From assembly GCA_016207265.1 (NCBI GenBank), contig JACQPZ010000186.1, positions 1-6,611 of the forward strand: a stretch of 6,611 bases of DNA, in the 5' to 3' direction. The stretch is from Candidatus Latescibacterota bacterium. Lineage in GTDB: Bacteria; Eisenbacteria; RBG-16-71-46; SZUA-252. This document shows positions 1 to 5,459 of this stretch, piece by piece. The notes beneath the pieces were generated by a model. It was not told the DNA's origin and ran no database searches. It saw nothing but the letters and a program-made list of their open reading frames with translations. The translations under genes and the position numbers were made by a program. Position 1 is the stretch's first letter, and every line of letters starts with the position of its first letter.

Positions 1-452
1 CCGATGTTTCCTTCCTCGATCAGGTCGAGGTACTCGACGCCCCGGTTCCGGTAGTACTTGGCGATCGCGACCACGAGCCGGAGGTAGGCGAGAATGAGCT
101 TCTTTCGCGCGCTCTCGTCCCCTTCCCGCATCGCCGCCCAGAGGCCGTGCTCGGCTTCCCTCTGCAACAATGGGTAGCGCTGGATCTCGGCCAGGTACCG
201 GCGCTCGAGATCGCTGATCGTGTGGTCGGGGGCGGCGGCCGATGCGATCGCCGCTTCCTCCGCGGCTCCATCCTCCGGCAAGCGGATGCCCAACCGGCGT
301 GCCTCGGAGAGGAACGTGTCGAATGCCGCGGGATTGAAATCAGAGGCGTGGAAGAGCGCATCGATGGCGTCCGAGTCGAGGGAGCCATGCTCGAGGCCGC
401 GGCGCATCGCGGCCTTCAGCTCGCCTACGAATCCCTCGGTCTTCTCGTGCAT
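1..452 (-). CDS. Sigma-70 family RNA polymerase sigma factor, N-terminal part (gene continues beyond window)
   Basis: Directs RNA polymerase to promoters. The first 150 residues are present; the 3' end lies outside the window. Residues about 8-60 look like a short region 1.1 (acidic helical domain, ending LGIRLPED). Residues about 80-100 are region 1.2 (DLERRYLAEIQRYPLL). Residues 114-150 enter region 2.1/2.2, with the signatures LRLVVAIAKYYRNRG and YLDLIEEGNI, which bind core polymerase. The start is ATG at 452, preceded by GAGGGA; that Shine-Dalgarno contains part of the TGA stop of the acylphosphatase gene, so translation is probably coupled. A region 1.1-like domain with full region 1.2 and 2 argues for a group 1 or 2 factor rather than an ECF factor. 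The DLIEEGN spelling and the surE-pcm location favour an RpoS-like group 2 factor, but regions 3 and 4 are not visible, so RpoD remains possible. Confidence 0.93.
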   Translation of the reverse strand, partial: MHEKTEGFVGELKAAMRRGLEHGSLDSDAIDALFHASDFNPAAFDTFLSEARRLGIRLPEDGAAEEAAIASAAAPDHTISDLERRYLAEIQRYPLLQREAEHGLWAAMREGDESARKKLILAYLRLVVAIAKYYRNRGVEYLDLIEEGNI

Positions 453-459
453 GCTTCCC

Positions 460-747
460 TCACGTCGGGAGGATCGTGAATCGGGTCAGACCCTCCGGCT
501 CGGTCCATTTCACGGAAACCTGCTCCACCTTCGCGGCCGGGGGCCCAGCCTCCAACCGGTGGAGGAGACGCTCCAGCCGCTCCCTCGGTCCCTCCGCCTC
601 CACGAGGACGCCGCCGCTCCGGAGATTGCGGACCGATCCGGCGATCCCCAGCTTGTGGGCGGCGTCGTAGACGAACGCCCGGAATCCGACTCCCTGGACG
701 CGCCCCATCACGTGGGCGCTGAATCGCTCGTGACTCCGTGGCGTCAT
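460..747 (-). CDS. acyP: Acylphosphatase
   Basis: Small cytosolic enzyme that hydrolyses acyl phosphates (carboxyl-phosphate anhydrides) such as acetyl phosphate or 1,3-bisphosphoglycerate. The 95-residue length is normal for the family (about 90-100). Visible motifs are the phosphate-binding loop GRVQGVGFR (15-23), with catalytic Arg23, and SVRNLRSGGV (38-47), with catalytic Asn41, followed by VEAEG. The ATG at 747 leaves room for the first beta strand (ERFSAHV). An internal ATG at codon 14 would remove that strand and is less likely. No strong Shine-Dalgarno is visible upstream of 747. The gene lies 60 bp behind tRNA-Pro(CGG) and 7 bp ahead of the sigma factor start, so it probably shares a transcript with both. 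Confidence 0.95.
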   Translation of the reverse strand: MTPRSHERFSAHVMGRVQGVGFRAFVYDAAHKLGIAGSVRNLRSGGVLVEAEGPRERLERLLHRLEAGPPAAKVEQVSVKWTEPEGLTRFTILPT

Positions 748-807
748 GGGAATGAAGCGGACGGAGCCGCTCTCGGCCCCGGAACGGCGGCGGTTTCCTT
801 GGATACA

Positions 808-881
808 TCGGGGCGAGAGGATTTGAACCTCCGACCCCCTGGTCCCGAACCAGGTGCTCTACCAGGCTGAGCCACGCCCCG
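808..881 (-). tRNA. tRNA-Pro, anticodon CGG
   Basis: Folds by eye into a full 74-nt cloverleaf. The acceptor stem is CGGGGCG/CGCCCCG with discriminator A73. The D arm is GCTC/GAGC, the anticodon stem CCTGG/CCAGG with loop TTCGGGA, and the T arm GGAGG/CCTCT with loop TTCAAAT. The anticodon CGG (845-847) reads CCG proline codons, and the G following it fits proline tRNAs. CCA is not encoded: the genome continues TGT, so CCA must be added by nucleotidyltransferase. Its acceptor stem is identical to that of the other tRNA-Pro in this window, at 3888-3964. Confidence 0.98.
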
Positions 882-892
882 ACAGGAACGAC

Positions 893-927
893 GAGAGAAA
901 GAACCGAGGGACCGGGATTCCCCTCGG
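893..927 (-). terminator. Possible hairpin terminator or leader hairpin between pcm and tRNA-Pro(CGG)
   Basis: On the minus strand, CCGAGGG and CCCTCGG form a perfect 7-bp stem (921-927 with 904-910) around a 10-nt loop. It is followed by a pyrimidine run TTCTTTCTCTC. It could end the pcm transcript. The T-run is broken by Cs, and the hairpin lies downstream of the candidate tRNA promoter, near its expected start site, so it could equally be a 5' leader structure of the tRNA precursor. Confidence 0.35.
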
Positions 928-932
928 CGCCG

Positions 933-962
933 AGTGTAGCAACCCCGCCTTCGCCCGGTCAA
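933..962 (-). promoter_or_regulatory. Candidate sigma-70 promoter for tRNA-Pro(CGG), acyP and sigma factor
   Basis: On the minus strand TTGACC (962-957, five of six to consensus) is followed by an 18-bp spacer and TACACT (938-933, four of six). The expected start near 926 gives a leader of about 45 nt before the tRNA. The -35 box contains the pcm stop codon (TGA, 961-959). The stretch just after the -10 is GC-rich (CGGCGCC), a pattern known from stringently controlled stable-RNA promoters. Assigned by eye only. Confidence 0.55.
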
Positions 963-1624
963 CCGGGCTCGCCCTGGGACCAGCCTTCCCGCCCGATCAG
1001 AGGAACGAAGGTGCACGAGCAGAGCACTTCCTCCCTCAGTCCATCCTCCGCGCGGGTGATCCGCACGAGATTCTGGTTGGACGGGTCCCCCACCGGAACG
1101 ACGCACGTGCCCCCGATCCGAAGCTGCTCATCCAAGAACGCGGGGATCTTCGGCGCGCCGGCCGTCACGATCACCCGATCGAAGGGCGCCATCTCCTTCC
1201 ATCCGACCGTGCCGTCGGAGATCCGGAATACGATGGTCGAGTAGCCCATGGCGGTGAGCCGCTCCTTCGCCTGGTGCCCGATTGAGGGAATCCGCTCGAT
1301 CGTGAACACGCGGTCCGCCAGCTCGGCGAGGATCGCCGTCTGATAGCCCGATCCTGTCCCGATCTCCAGCACCTTCTCGTCTCCGGTCAGCTCGAGCGCC
1401 TGCGTCATCAGCGCCACGATGTACGGCTGCGAGATCGTCTGCTCTTGGCCGATGGGGAGCGCGTGATCGCTGTAGGCCCGACCGGCGAACGTGGGATCGA
1501 CGAAGAGGTGCCGGGGCACGGCCTCCATGATCCTGAGCACGTGAGGGTCGTGGATGCCCCGCGGCCTGAGCTGCTCCTCGACCATCCGGCGGCGGGAGAC
1601 GGAGTATTCAGACTGTCCGGTCAA
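959..1624 (-). CDS. pcm: Protein-L-isoaspartate O-methyltransferase
   Basis: Uses S-adenosylmethionine to methylate L-isoaspartyl residues in aged proteins, beginning their repair to aspartate. The 221 residues match the usual length (about 205-220). Motifs seen: VPRHLFVD (36-43); LPIG..QTISQPY (56-68), the substrate signature of the family; the SAM-binding loop VLEIGTGSGYQTA (85-97); APFDRVIVTAGAP (146-158); and GGTCVVPVG (171-179). The start is taken as TTG at 1624, with GGGGG placed 7 nt upstream; it overlaps the end of surE by 17 bp. An ATG at 1585 (codon 14) lacks a ribosome site and would clip the family's first helix. Glu61 stands where many relatives have Gly in GQTISQP. The surE-pcm pairing is conserved widely, including in E. 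coli. Confidence 0.97.
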   Translation of the reverse strand: MTGQSEYSVSRRRMVEEQLRPRGIHDPHVLRIMEAVPRHLFVDPTFAGRAYSDHALPIGQEQTISQPYIVALMTQALELTGDEKVLEIGTGSGYQTAILAELADRVFTIERIPSIGHQAKERLTAMGYSTIVFRISDGTVGWKEMAPFDRVIVTAGAPKIPAFLDEQLRIGGTCVVPVGDPSNQNLVRITRAEDGLREEVLCSCTFVPLIGREGWSQGEPG

Positions 1625-2366
1625 GCGTGAGCCCCCATGATTCCATATCGACGACGGCCTTGTAGTCGGTCAGCTCCAGGGAGAGCGGCGTCACCGAGAC
1701 GTACCTCTCGCTCACGGCGTTGAAGTCGCTCAGCTCATCCTCCTCCCACGTCGGCTCCTCTCCGCCGATCCAGTAGTAGGCTTTGCCTCGTGGGTCGGTC
1801 TTCTCGACGATCACGTCGCGGTAGACCCGCTTCCCCAGCCTCGTGACCCGCACGCCCTTCATCTCGGATCGCGCGATGGGCGGGATGTTCACGTTCAGGC
1901 ATGTCCCCTCCCCCAGGCCGTGCGCCAGGAAGGCCTTGATCAGGTCGTGCACTACGGCTCCGGCGGGCTCGAAGCTCGCGCTGTTCCACGTGGCGAGCGA
2001 GATCGCGACGGACGGAATCCCGAGAAACGTGCCCTCGATCGCAGCGGCGACCGTTCCCGAGTAGCTCGTGTCGTTCCCCATGTTCGGCCCATGATTGATG
2101 CCTGAGACAACGAGGCCGGGCTTTCGCTTCGAGAACCCGTGGACTCCGAGCAGCACGCAATCCGTGGGCGTGCCGTCAACGCTGAGAACTCCCTCTTCGA
2201 CCTTCTTGATCCGAAGCGGCCGATGCAACGTCAGCGCGTGACTTGCCGCGCTCTGCTCGCGGTCGGGCGCGATCACGGTGAGATTCCCCAGGGGTCTCAG
2301 CGCCCTTCTGAGGGCTCGCAGCCCCTCGGCGTGGATTCCGTCGTCGTTCGTAACCAGGATGTCCAT
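1608..2366 (-). CDS. surE: 5'/3'-nucleotidase SurE
   Basis: Metal-dependent phosphatase that removes phosphate from nucleoside 5'- and 3'-monophosphates; in other bacteria it is linked to stationary-phase survival. The 252 residues are typical. The N-terminus MDILVTNDDG carries the metal-binding Asp8 and Asp9. APDREQSA (33-40) supplies Ser39, and SGINHGPNMG (88-97) supplies Asn91, completing the metal site. The core ends with NVNIP (158-162) and a C-terminal segment carrying SVTPLS (224-229). The ATG at 2366 puts the family motif at residue 1. The same frame is open further upstream inside the glycosyltransferase gene, but that extension has no SurE similarity. The start shares one base with the preceding stop (TGATG), which points to translational coupling. 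Confidence 0.98.
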   Translation of the reverse strand: MDILVTNDDGIHAEGLRALRRALRPLGNLTVIAPDREQSAASHALTLHRPLRIKKVEEGVLSVDGTPTDCVLLGVHGFSKRKPGLVVSGINHGPNMGNDTSYSGTVAAAIEGTFLGIPSVAISLATWNSASFEPAGAVVHDLIKAFLAHGLGEGTCLNVNIPPIARSEMKGVRVTRLGKRVYRDVIVEKTDPRGKAYYWIGGEEPTWEEDELSDFNAVSERYVSVTPLSLELTDYKAVVDMESWGLTLDRTV

Positions 2367-3028
2367 CAGCGGGCCCAGTGCCGGAAGAGAAGCCGGATGA
2401 ATCGGATCGTGTCGGCGATCGGGTGGATGTGGCTTCGGGGCGCATTGTACAGGGTCGGAACCGGGATCGCCGTGATCCGAAAGTCCTGGCGCGCCGCCGC
2501 GATCAGAAACTCGGATTCGTACTCGAACCGGGTGCTTCGGGGCCTCACCGCGCGAAGCACCCGAGCGCGGATCGCCCGGTACCCGGACTGGCTGTCCTCG
2601 ATCCTCTGCCCCGCGAGGCGCGACACGAACCACGTCGTGACGGTATTGGTCGCCCGCCGAAGCCAGGGCATCCCCGTCCGATCCCCCTCCCGCGAGCCGA
2701 TGACGAGATCGGCCCGATCGAGTGCCGCGAGAAGCCGCGGCGCGTATGCGGGATCGTGCTGGCGGTCCGCGTCCAGCGCGAGCACGCCGTCCGCGCCGCG
2801 CCGCAACGCTTCGTCGAAGCCGGTCTGGAGCGCGGCCCCCTTCCCTCCGTTCACGTCGCGCCGGATCACATCCGCCCCTGCCTCTCGGGCTTTGAGCGCG
2901 GTCTGGTCCGCCGAGCCGTCGTCCACGACCAGAACGGGGAGATCCGGGATCGCGCGCTTCAGTCCCCGCACCACCTCCCCGACCGTCGCCTCGGCGTCGC
3001 GTGCGGGGATCACCGCGATCGCCTTCAC
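2366..3028 (-). CDS. Family 2 glycosyltransferase, DPM1/dolichyl-phosphate-mannose-synthase-like
   Basis: Predicted to transfer a sugar from a nucleotide-sugar to an acceptor, probably at the inner face of the membrane; donor and acceptor cannot be read from sequence. Its 220 residues make one GT-A domain. VIPARD (6-11) is the first strand, VVDDGS (34-39) binds nucleotide, NGGKGAALQTG (60-70) follows, LALDADRQHDP (83-93) holds the metal-binding DxD, and EDSQSGYRA (144-152) and FEYESE (168-173) are the distal acceptor-side motifs. There is no hydrophobic C-terminal anchor, unlike longer DPM-like proteins. The GTG at 3028 was chosen because it overlaps the acyltransferase stop as GTGA, has CGGGG just upstream, and puts the first strand at residue 4. 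A much longer open frame upstream is an overlap artefact. Coupling to the acyltransferase suggests a lipid or envelope glycan acceptor, but this is inference. Confidence 0.92.
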   Translation of the reverse strand: MKAIAVIPARDAEATVGEVVRGLKRAIPDLPVLVVDDGSADQTALKAREAGADVIRRDVNGGKGAALQTGFDEALRRGADGVLALDADRQHDPAYAPRLLAALDRADLVIGSREGDRTGMPWLRRATNTVTTWFVSRLAGQRIEDSQSGYRAIRARVLRAVRPRSTRFEYESEFLIAAARQDFRITAIPVPTLYNAPRSHIHPIADTIRFIRLLFRHWAR

Positions 3029-3885
3029 GACCCCGCGGAGCCGGGGCTCCGCCTGAGGCGCCATTCGAACCACTGCGTCGGATGCGCCCGGACGTGCCGA
3101 TCGAAGAATCGCTGGATGCGTCCGACTCCCTCCGTCATCGGAATGCCGTCGCGCGCTCCCATCGTGAACGGCCGGTCGAATTCGATCTCGAGCCCTCCGT
3201 CGGCCGAAAGGCACGAGAGGCCCGGCAGGACGAGGGCGCCCGCGCGCCGCGCGAGAAGGAGCGGAGCGGGGTCGACCGAGACGATGCCGTCCGCCACGAC
3301 GTGATTGCGGGAAGTGCTCCGGAACGGCCGGTCGGCCAGGGCTGCGAGCCAGCCCCCGGATTTGAGCCTCTGAATCGCGGTCATCGCGGGACGGGTCGAG
3401 CAGAGCGTCCGAACTCCGCCCGCCGCGCGGCGTGCCACGAAGAAGCGCTCCACGGCGGCGAAGCGGTGCGGTGCGGCGAGCGCGTCGACTCCGCCCAGCT
3501 CCGCGGCGAGCCACTGGAGCGCGCGCTCCCAGGGCCCGAAATGCGCGCTCACGAGCAGAGTCCCCCGTCCGTCGCCACGCGCTTCGGCGAGGGCGGCTCG
3601 CGCCCGCTCCGAAAGGCGCGGCACCGCGCCCGGCCGGCCCGGACCCTGAGCCAGGAAATCCCGCACCGAGCGGGCGAAGACGCGATAGGTCTCCCGCGCT
3701 CCCGGGGACGGCCCGGCGCGCCCGGATTGGGACCAGATCCACGCGAGATTCCGGCCCACGGCCCGGCGGCGGCCCGGATGGCTCAGGGCGTAGAGATCGG
3801 CGAGCGCGTGAGCGATTCCGTCCGTCACGCGAATCGGGAGCCGTCGCGCGAGGAGCGATGAGAGGGTGTAGCCGAGATCGGTCAC
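3025..3885 (-). CDS. LpxL/HtrB-family lysophospholipid/lipid A acyltransferase
   Basis: Predicted inner-membrane acyltransferase that adds a fatty acyl chain to a lipid, by family most often the secondary acylation of lipid A. Its 286 residues are close to the family norm (about 290-310). Seen: an N-terminal helical segment rich in L and R (LSSLLARRLPIRV, 8-20); NLAWIW (46-51); the catalytic H-x4-E motif in SAHFGPWE (113-120, His115 and Glu120); LADRPF (183-188); LLLARRAGALVLPGL (209-223); and the C-terminal HPTQWFEWR (268-276) found throughout the family. The start is the GTG at 3885, only 2 nt after the CCA end of tRNA-Pro(GGG), with no Shine-Dalgarno. The frame is open into the tRNA, but those residues are translated tRNA. 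An internal GTG at codon 20 would lose the first helix. The lipid acceptor is uncertain; there are no other lipid A genes here. Confidence 0.88.
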   Translation of the reverse strand: MTDLGYTLSSLLARRLPIRVTDGIAHALADLYALSHPGRRRAVGRNLAWIWSQSGRAGPSPGARETYRVFARSVRDFLAQGPGRPGAVPRLSERARAALAEARGDGRGTLLVSAHFGPWERALQWLAAELGGVDALAAPHRFAAVERFFVARRAAGGVRTLCSTRPAMTAIQRLKSGGWLAALADRPFRSTSRNHVVADGIVSVDPAPLLLARRAGALVLPGLSCLSADGGLEIEFDRPFTMGARDGIPMTEGVGRIQRFFDRHVRAHPTQWFEWRLRRSPGSAGS

Positions 3886-3887
3886 AA

Positions 3888-3964
3888 TGGTCGGGGCGAC
3901 AGGATTTGAACCTGCGACCACCTCCACCCCAAGGAGGTGCGCTACCGGGCTGCGCTACGCCCCG
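3888..3964 (-). tRNA. tRNA-Pro, anticodon GGG, with encoded CCA
   Basis: A complete cloverleaf can be folded by eye. The acceptor is CGGGGCG/CGCCCCG with discriminator A. The D arm is GCGC/GCGC, the anticodon stem CCTCC/GGAGG with loop TTGGGGT, and the T arm GCAGG/CCTGT with loop TTCAAAT. Anticodon GGG (3928-3930) reads CCC and CCT proline codons. The terminal CCA is genomic (3890-3888), unlike in the other tRNA-Pro at 808-881. The next gene begins after only two further bases. Confidence 0.98.
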
Positions 3965-3998
3965 ACCTCAAATGGGGCATGGAGTTCGAAACGCAGCC

Positions 3999-4027
3999 AT
4001 CCTACAGGACGGCCCGCCTTCGGACAA
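3999..4027 (-). promoter_or_regulatory. Candidate sigma-70 promoter for tRNA-Pro(GGG) and the acyltransferase operon
   Basis: On the minus strand TTGTCC (4027-4022, four of six) is followed by a 17-bp spacer and TAGGAT (4004-3999, four of six). The predicted start near 3992 gives a leader of about 28 nt before the tRNA. It is the best-spaced pair in the 75-bp gap behind the MerR gene, and is assigned by eye only. Confidence 0.45.
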
Positions 4028-4031
4028 GGCG
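4015..4031. repeat. Inverted repeat over the -35 box of the tRNA-Pro(GGG) promoter
   Basis: CGCCTT and AAGGCG form perfect 6-bp arms around 5 bases. The element begins 9 bp after the MerR stop codon and covers the candidate -35 hexamer. It has no T-run in the minus direction, so it is a poor intrinsic terminator. It could be a transcript-end hairpin, a regulator site or chance. Confidence 0.4.
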
Positions 4032-4039
4032 ATTCGGGG

Positions 4040-4426
4040 TTACTTTCGCGCCCGGGCCCGCGCTCCCTTCACTTCTCCGTGGAGGATCTGGAGCAGCCCC
4101 TCCAGATCGCGCCGCAGCGCGCGCAGCATCTCTTCGCGATCCGTGCGGGTGAACGCAAGCTCCATCTGCTCCCGGGTTCCCCGCTCGTCCAGGAGCTTTC
4201 GCCGCGCGCCCGCGATCGTGAACCGTTGGTCGTAGAGGAGCTGCTTCACCTCGAAGAGGATCTCGACGTCCCGCTTCCGGTACATGCGCGCCCCGCCGCG
4301 GCCTTTCTTCGGCCGGAGCATCTTGAACTGGGTTTCCCAATAGCGGAGGACGTGCGGCTTCACGCCTACCATGTCGCTGACGTCGCTGATCGAGTAGTAG
4401 AGTCGTCCGGCTGGAACCGATTTCAC
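4040..4426 (-). CDS. MerR-family transcriptional regulator
   Basis: Small DNA-binding protein of 128 residues. The winged-helix N-terminus is clear: YYSISDVSDMVGVKPHVLRYW (10-30) is the MerR helix-turn-helix, and the wing with Arg/Lys-rich residues and ARMYRKRDVE (46-55) follows. Residues about 55-80 form the second helical pair (LLYDQRFTIAGARRKLL). The rest (86-118) is a likely coiled-coil dimer helix. The protein has no cysteine, so it is not a metal or redox sensor of the MerR/SoxR type, and no ligand domain is present. The start is GTG at 4426, 4 nt after the gpsA stop, with GAGGGGG about 8 nt upstream overlapping the end of gpsA. Co-transcription with plsY-gpsA is likely. Its target is unknown; the adjacent dyad at 4015-4031 is one possibility. 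Confidence 0.92.
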   Translation of the reverse strand: MKSVPAGRLYYSISDVSDMVGVKPHVLRYWETQFKMLRPKKGRGGARMYRKRDVEILFEVKQLLYDQRFTIAGARRKLLDERGTREQMELAFTRTDREEMLRALRRDLEGLLQILHGEVKGARARARK

Positions 4427-4430
4427 GCCA

Positions 4431-5459
4431 TCACCCCCTCGTCACGGCTCGTGGTTCGGCTTTGAGGTCCCGGGTCAGCAATTCCCGGATCGCCGTCCTC
4501 GCGCTCTTACCTTCGTAGAGGATCGCCCGCACCTGCTCCGCGATGGGCAGCTCGACGCCGCACCGCCGGGCGAGCTCCACCGCGGCTTCCGCAGTGCCGA
4601 CGCCCTCGACGACCATCGTGGTCGCGGCGAGCGCCTGCTCGAGACTCATTCCTTTCCCGATCGCTTCGCCCAGCCGCCGATTCCGGCTGTGCCGGCTCAT
4701 CGCCGTCGCGATGAGGTCTCCCATCCCCGCAAGCCCCGAAAACGTCCCGGGTCGGGCGCCGAGCTGCTCTCCGAGCCGCGCGATCTCGACGAGCCCGCGC
4801 GTCAGGAGCGCCCCCATGGTCGAGACGCCGAAGCCCAGCCCGTCGCAGATCCCGGCCGCGATCGCGACGACGTTCTTGAGCGCGGCCGCGATCTCCACGC
4901 CGATCACGTCGTCGTTCGTGTAGACCCGAAACCATTCGGTGGAAAAAGTCTCCTGGACCAGGGCGGCCGGCACCGGGTCCCGCGAGGCCGCGACGACCGC
5001 GGTCGGGACGCGCCTCGACACCTCCTCGGCGTGACTCGGGCCGGTGAGCACCACGATCCGGCCGTGGAGCGACCTGTGGAGCACCGCCGCGAGTACCTCG
5101 CTCATGCGAAGCAGCGTCTTGGGCTCGAGCCCCTTGCTCCCCACCACGATGGCGCGTGCGCTCCCCAGGGCGGGCCCCACATCCGCGACGAGCTTCGAGG
5201 CGACGCCGCGGAGTGTCCGCGACGGGGTCACGAGCGCGACCGCTTCCGCGTCCTTCGCCGCATCGGCCAGCGAGGTCGTGATCGCGATCCGGTCCGGGAT
5301 CCGGACTCCGGGAAGGTAGGCGGTGTTTTCCCGAGTGCGAAGCATCCGCTCCGCGTCGCCCGGCTCGTATACCCAAAGACGGATCTCGTGCCCTTTCGAC
5401 TCGAGAAGGATCGCGAGCGTGGTTCCCCATCCGCCACCCCCGATCACCGCGATCTTCAT
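4431..5459 (-). CDS. gpsA: Glycerol-3-phosphate dehydrogenase [NAD(P)+]
   Basis: Cytosolic enzyme that reduces dihydroxyacetone phosphate to sn-glycerol-3-phosphate, the backbone used by PlsY. The 342 residues are typical (330-345). The Rossmann fold opens the protein with AVIGGGGWGTTLA (4-16). Further motifs are TAYLPG (46-51), GSKGLE (107-112), TGPSHAEEV (139-147), YTNDDVIGVE (180-189), ALKNVVAIAAG (193-203) with catalytic Lys195, TRGLVEIARLG (220-230), GTFSGLAGMGDL (238-249) and SRNRRLG (258-264). One deviation: the usual GxN.(K/R).AL stretch after GLGFG reads VSTMGAL (212-218), so the common Asn and basic residue are replaced. The ATG at 5459 overlaps the plsY stop as ATGA. The open frame upstream lies inside plsY and is not part of the gene. 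Confidence 0.97.
   Translation of the reverse strand: MKIAVIGGGGWGTTLAILLESKGHEIRLWVYEPGDAERMLRTRENTAYLPGVRIPDRIAITTSLADAAKDAEAVALVTPSRTLRGVASKLVADVGPALGSARAIVVGSKGLEPKTLLRMSEVLAAVLHRSLHGRIVVLTGPSHAEEVSRRVPTAVVAASRDPVPAALVQETFSTEWFRVYTNDDVIGVEIAAALKNVVAIAAGICDGLGFGVSTMGALLTRGLVEIARLGEQLGARPGTFSGLAGMGDLIATAMSRHSRNRRLGEAIGKGMSLEQALAATTMVVEGVGTAEAAVELARRCGVELPIAEQVRAILYEGKSARTAIRELLTRDLKAEPRAVTRG

Noticed and set aside
748..807. A separate promoter between tRNA-Pro(CGG) and acyP (TTCAAA with a TATCCA -10)
   Set aside because: The -35 would lie inside the tRNA T loop and the -10 matches only three of six positions; too weak to list.
2367..2633. Upstream extension of surE
   Set aside because: The family begins exactly at MDILVTNDDG. 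The extension lies inside the glycosyltransferase gene in another frame and has no SurE character.
2139..3304. Large plus-strand open frames (about 305-308 codons) opposite the glycosyltransferase and surE
   Set aside because: These are long frames made by high GC on the antisense strand, with low-complexity Arg/Ser/Pro composition. The minus-strand genes have clear families and good spacing.
3029..3742. Long upstream extension of the glycosyltransferase frame (total 458 codons)
   Set aside because: It overlaps the acyltransferase gene, is very rich in Arg/Ala/Gly, and shows no glycosyltransferase motif before residue 1 of the 220-residue protein. The GTGA overlap gives a clear start.
3886..3927. 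Upstream extension of the acyltransferase frame into the tRNA, starting with residues reading EVVAGSNPVAP
   Set aside because: These residues are the translation of the tRNA-Pro T arm and acceptor end, a known annotation artefact. The tRNA is complete, and the protein family similarity begins after it.
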